Of a DNA stretch of 64,000 bases, positions 60,420-64,000 are shown piece by piece; position 1 is the stretch's first letter; every line of letters begins with the position of its first letter. A model generated the notes under the pieces. That model searched no databases, was not told where the DNA came from, and saw only the letters and a program-made list of their open reading frames with translations. A program made the translations under genes and the position numbers. The stretch is from Eimeria necatrix (Eukaryota > Apicomplexa > Conoidasida > Eucoccidiorida > Eimeriidae): NCBI RefSeq assembly GCF_000499385.1, contig NW_013651669.1, positions 1 through 64,000 of the forward strand. Direction: 5' to 3'.

Positions 60420-63400
60420 TTGTATTTATTGGATTGCAATTGTGTAAACAGCGGTCCGTTGGCCCGTCCTCAGCTGACGGGGCAGAGGTTGCGCAGCAGC
60501 AATACCGACAACTGTACCCGCAACTGCAGGGGACTCAGCAGCAACAGACTCAGGAGAATCCTCAGGTGCGCGCGGAAGAACCGCGTGCAGCAGTTGCTCC
60601 AAAAGAATGTTCAGAAGCTACCTCAAATGTCAGATCAACAGCAACTGAGGACAGTTGGCATTAATGAACCCCGTGGACCGCCCGACAACCTGTTAAGCAC
60701 CTTCGACGCCTTTGCATTCGATGCGCCGAAAACTCCACAGAGAACTCCCAAGAAAAATGTGGTGGCGGGGAACAGGGGAGGCGTGGTGGCTCGCAGCACG
60801 TGCAGCAACACCACTCCCGTCTCCAAGGGAAGTTCCTCCAGTCGCAAGAGCAACAAAAATAATAATAGCCGCTCCTGTGACTGCAGTGGTACCAAAACAA
60901 ACATAGTAGGCGGAGTCAGCAGCAGCAGCTGCTACCGCTGCACCCACACGTATGAACTGCAGGCCGAATCTGAACTGAGTCCTGGAGTGAGGCTTTCCCT
61001 GGAGTGGCTGGCTGAGGCAGAGAGACGACGAAGTCTCAGCAGCTCTGAGGTTGCTGCTTCGTTTCGCTGTCCTCTTTGTCACCAGTTTGGGATGGAGTTC
61101 CGCTCGGGCCGTTACGGTGAGCAGCAGGAAACAGGGCAGCACGGAAAGCGTTGTGTGGAAAGACACTCAGTAAGAGCAGTCGTAACAGCAGTTGCTACAA
61201 CAACTGTAGCAATGATTTTTATGAACTGTGTCAAGACAGCTCACTAACCACGAACAACACAACGTCTAATTCATTTTATTGCGCGTATGACTCACGGCGG
61301 CGTCTCTTATTCTCTGCATTGATATCACTGCTGTTGCTTCATATTCCAAACGTTCGTGAAGCTCTTCGCTTTTACACAGGCTGCATTTGTTTACTGTAGG
61401 CATGTTTTTGGGGTGCTCTCGGTACCCTACCTGTCGTGGAAAAGTGAGCGGCTCGAAGGTGGAGAAATGGCGTTGCTGCACCGGTAACAGCAACAGGAGC
61501 AATGGAGTGCGCATATTCTGCGAGTTTGAGACCCCACACGCCTTTCGCTTGCATGCAGCCGGCTGTACAGAGACCGGGGATATGCTGACAACTGCTCTCC
61601 CTCGAATCATAGACACTGCTGCCAAGGCTTATGCTAGACACCATCGACAGGACCAACAACAGCAAAAACAAGACAGTTGGAGCATCCCTGAATTTTTGCG
61701 GCCGCTTTCGTGGCTGCCGCGTAGTGACCGCATAAAGTCAGACGAATCTCTTCGGTTGCAGTTCAGTAGCGCAGCTGCTCTTCATGCTTCTGCAGCTGAA
61801 GGGTGCTGTGAGCATGATTGGGAGTCAGATGGAACTTCTGCAACTGTTCCTGTTGCTCCTGCCGGCAGCACTTCAAAATTAGGTGCTTTATCGAAGCGTC
61901 AAAGTTTTCGTTTTAAGGACTGGACTGAAGGAGCTGTTGAATCCCCCAAGGACGGCCTGAAGTACACTGATGGTTGTGTTTTCCGCTTATCTGCTTATCC
62001 TTATATCTTGCAAGCGGCAGCTGCTGTCTGTGGCTGGGCAACGTTGACGCCCATCCCCTCGCTTACCCTTCGCTTCTTTAAAGAGGCTTGGGGGTCGGGC
62101 AAGTTTCTTGTGACGTCAAAGGAAGTAAGAAGGCGACGAGTTCTCGCTGCTGCTACTGCTGCTGCGGCCACTTTTGCGGAATCTCCTGCTGCTGCTGCCG
62201 TTTGCGTAGGCAGCACTTCTGCTAGTGACGGTTGTGTTTTTGTGTACAGATTGCCCTGAGAGTTGCGTGGTGGTTGCTGCCATCTCGGCTGCGGCAGCAC
62301 TTGCTGCCTTTTCAGTGGGAGGGAGTGGCTTATGGACTGCAGCGGGGAGGTCGAGCGTTGATAGGGGATGAGATGGGACTTGGAAAGACAGTGCAGGCGA
62401 TTTCGTGCATTGCTGTTTACAAACAATTTCCATGTCTTATAGTGGTGCGTGAGTGCAGCTGCCTCAACCCTAGAGTGCCGCCAAGTCGATGGTTCAACTT
62501 TCAGAGCACGAAGTAAAGTTCCAGTTGTTCATAAAATTTTGACTCTGTGTCTGCCGGCACTTTTTCATAGGTCCCCGCATCTATGCGTTTGGCGTGGGCA
62601 GACGCATTGGAGGAGTGGCTGCCGGAGTACAGCGGTCCTCCTCAATTACGAGTTTTGTTTGCCAGCGGCGATCGGCCGTCTCCCGACGAAAAGCATTTGA
62701 TTTGCCTGTCCTCTTTTGAGATGGCTGCCAGACTGTACGACACTCTCAAGGCCACGCAATACAAGTTTGTAGTTGTAGATGAGGCACACAAACTGAGGGG
62801 GCCTGCCATTCCAAGACCAGCTCCATACACGTCCTCAGAAGTCGTAGCAGCTACTGCGGCGTCGGCAGTTGCTGGAACAACTGGAACACCGCACGATGCA
62901 ACAACAAAAACAGCAGGAGAACAGCTAGTAGAGAGTGAAGCTGATCCTGCTGGTGCAGCAACCAGCAAATCTATGTATTTTTCAACACCTGAACAGCCAC
63001 GGGAGCAAAAGCATCGGCAGCAGAAGGAGCAACAGAGTTCTGGATGCGCTGGTAATTCCAGAGGGAGAGTTCTCAGAGGTCGGAAAATTTGCAGGCCCCA
63101 AGGCAGTGGTCACGAAGTTAATAAAAAGGTGCTTGACCTCGTGAGAAGCAGCAGGCATGCTTTGCTTCTGTCAGGCACTCCATCTGTAAAAATCCCCGCG
63201 GATTTGTTTCCTCTAGTCGATGCTTTGTTGCCTCCTTTGGAGCAGCAGGACGCTGCAGACAGGAGGCAACAGCAGCTGCAGCAGTGGAGCGAGCTTGTTG
63301 TATCCGCTGGTAAGGCTGCGGCTGCTGCTGCGGGTGCCGTTGCTGCCTGCTCCCGTGTCTCAGCTACAGAGGCAAAGAACCTGTTGGTTGAGGATATTGG

Positions 63401-64000
63401 AGTTGAGAACACCAAAGCAACAACGGGGCCGGCCTCTTGTGCGCTCGTTCGGTCGCCGTGGTTTGAGGCTACGGAGGCATGGAGGACAGCCTCAGCAGCA
63501 GCAGCAAGAACACGATCATTTGCAGCGGCAGGGGCACTTCCTGAGGCTTATGGGCAGCCCTTATGTTCAAGTGCCGGAGATACCTTAGGGATATGCGACA
63601 AGAGTTCGCTCGTCTCCTTCGCTGAGCGTGCACAGGAGAGGCGGCGAGTGGGAAATATACTCAGAGAGGAGCGCCTACAGTTTGCTGGTGACAGCCTTAC
63701 TGTGACCACGACTTTTCTTGCTACGCTTGCTGCTTAGTCCTCCTCTGTTGATGCTGCTGCACGCGGGGCTTGTTCTCATTGCAGTGGCTGCTAGTACCAG
63801 GGCCAGTTTCGTCGGTGGCTTTGAGGGGTCTGCTACTGATGTTAATGTATGCAGGGCCAAGCTGTGTGGCGTATTGATGGTTGTGCTGTAGTCGGTCTTT
63901 GGTGCACATTGACTCTGTTCTTGGTTGCTAGTTGCCTGCTCCGAGTGACTAATCTTGATTAATATACTTTCCACGTCCTTATTTTTCTTTACCTCAGAAG
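60420..64000 (+). CDS. SMARCAL1/ZRANB3-like SNF2 ATPase with topoisomerase-type zinc finger (3'-partial)
   Basis: Exons in phase: about 60420-61116, 61400-62205, 62250-62444 and 62571 onward; the rest lies beyond the window. SMARCAL1/ZRANB3 enzymes anneal single strands and remodel stalled replication forks. Exon A ends FRCPLCHQFGMEFRSGRYG and exon B opens MFLGCSRYPTCRGK, together a topoisomerase C4-type zinc finger split by an intron. The helicase begins LLPFQWEGVAYGLQRGGRAL, with motif I GDEMGLGKT, then LIVVPASMRLAWADALEEWL, motif Ia region SSFEMAARL, motif II VVVDEAHKLRG and motif III HALLLSGTPSVKIPADLFPL. An Ala/Gln-rich insert of over 100 residues separates motifs II and III. The start is uncertain; MSDQQQLRTVG at about 60628 is an alternative. 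Helicase lobe 2 is not visible. Confidence 0.82.

Overview
Organism. The window looks like nuclear DNA of a coccidian apicomplexan, most probably an Eimeria-type parasite. Genes are intron-rich with GT..AG introns. Exons of otherwise conserved proteins are stuffed with glutamine, alanine and serine runs encoded by CAG/GCA/AGC (or CTG/TGC/GCT) triplets. A glutamine-dependent carbamoyl-phosphate synthetase II of apicomplexan layout (glutaminase plus synthetase, with no aspartate transcarbamoylase or dihydroorotase fused) is present. The genus is inferred from established knowledge of Eimeria triplet and homopolymer repeats, not from a search. All multi-exon models were built by hand: conserved protein blocks were joined at GT/AG sites with compatible phases. 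Layout, left to right: a gene-poor stretch with a 168-bp tandem duplication (1-2338); a thioredoxin-like (nucleoredoxin/tryparedoxin-type) gene (+, 2339-4327); RCL1, the RNA 3'-terminal phosphate cyclase-like ribosome biogenesis factor (-, 5300-7018); WDR3/UTP12 (+, 7875-13754), head-to-head with RCL1; an organophosphate-antiporter-type MFS transporter (SLC37/glycerol-3-phosphate transporter-like) carrying a very large Q-rich insertion (-, 14724-20472); a giant Q-rich gene with an F-box-like segment, a SUMO-interaction-like motif and a C-terminal ubiquitin-like fold (-, 22230-32600); an unassigned alanine-rich gene with a weak LisH/CTLH-like segment (-, 33393-35717); CPSII (+, 36660-52831), for which 43 exons give an uninterrupted 1882-residue protein; a WD40 protein resembling ASTRA-associated protein 1/GNB1L (-, 53925-55328); ALG13 (-, 55736-56584); a charged hypothetical protein (+, 57724-58416); and the 5' part of a SMARCAL1/ZRANB3-like SNF2 ATPase with a topoisomerase-type zinc finger (+, from about 60420 and running off the right edge). 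How the genes relate. RCL1 and WDR3 both act in the U3 snoRNP/small-subunit processome and share an 856-bp divergent intergenic region, the clearest functional pairing. CPSII starts de novo pyrimidine synthesis and ALG13 serves N-glycan precursor assembly; these and the others look like independent housekeeping genes. No rRNA, tRNA, CRISPR, transposase or viral gene could be supported. The most unusual content is the placement of large Q-rich insertions inside conserved folds, the F-box/ubiquitin-like giant gene with two alternative-looking terminal half-folds, and four long near-perfect hairpins, three of them inside introns.
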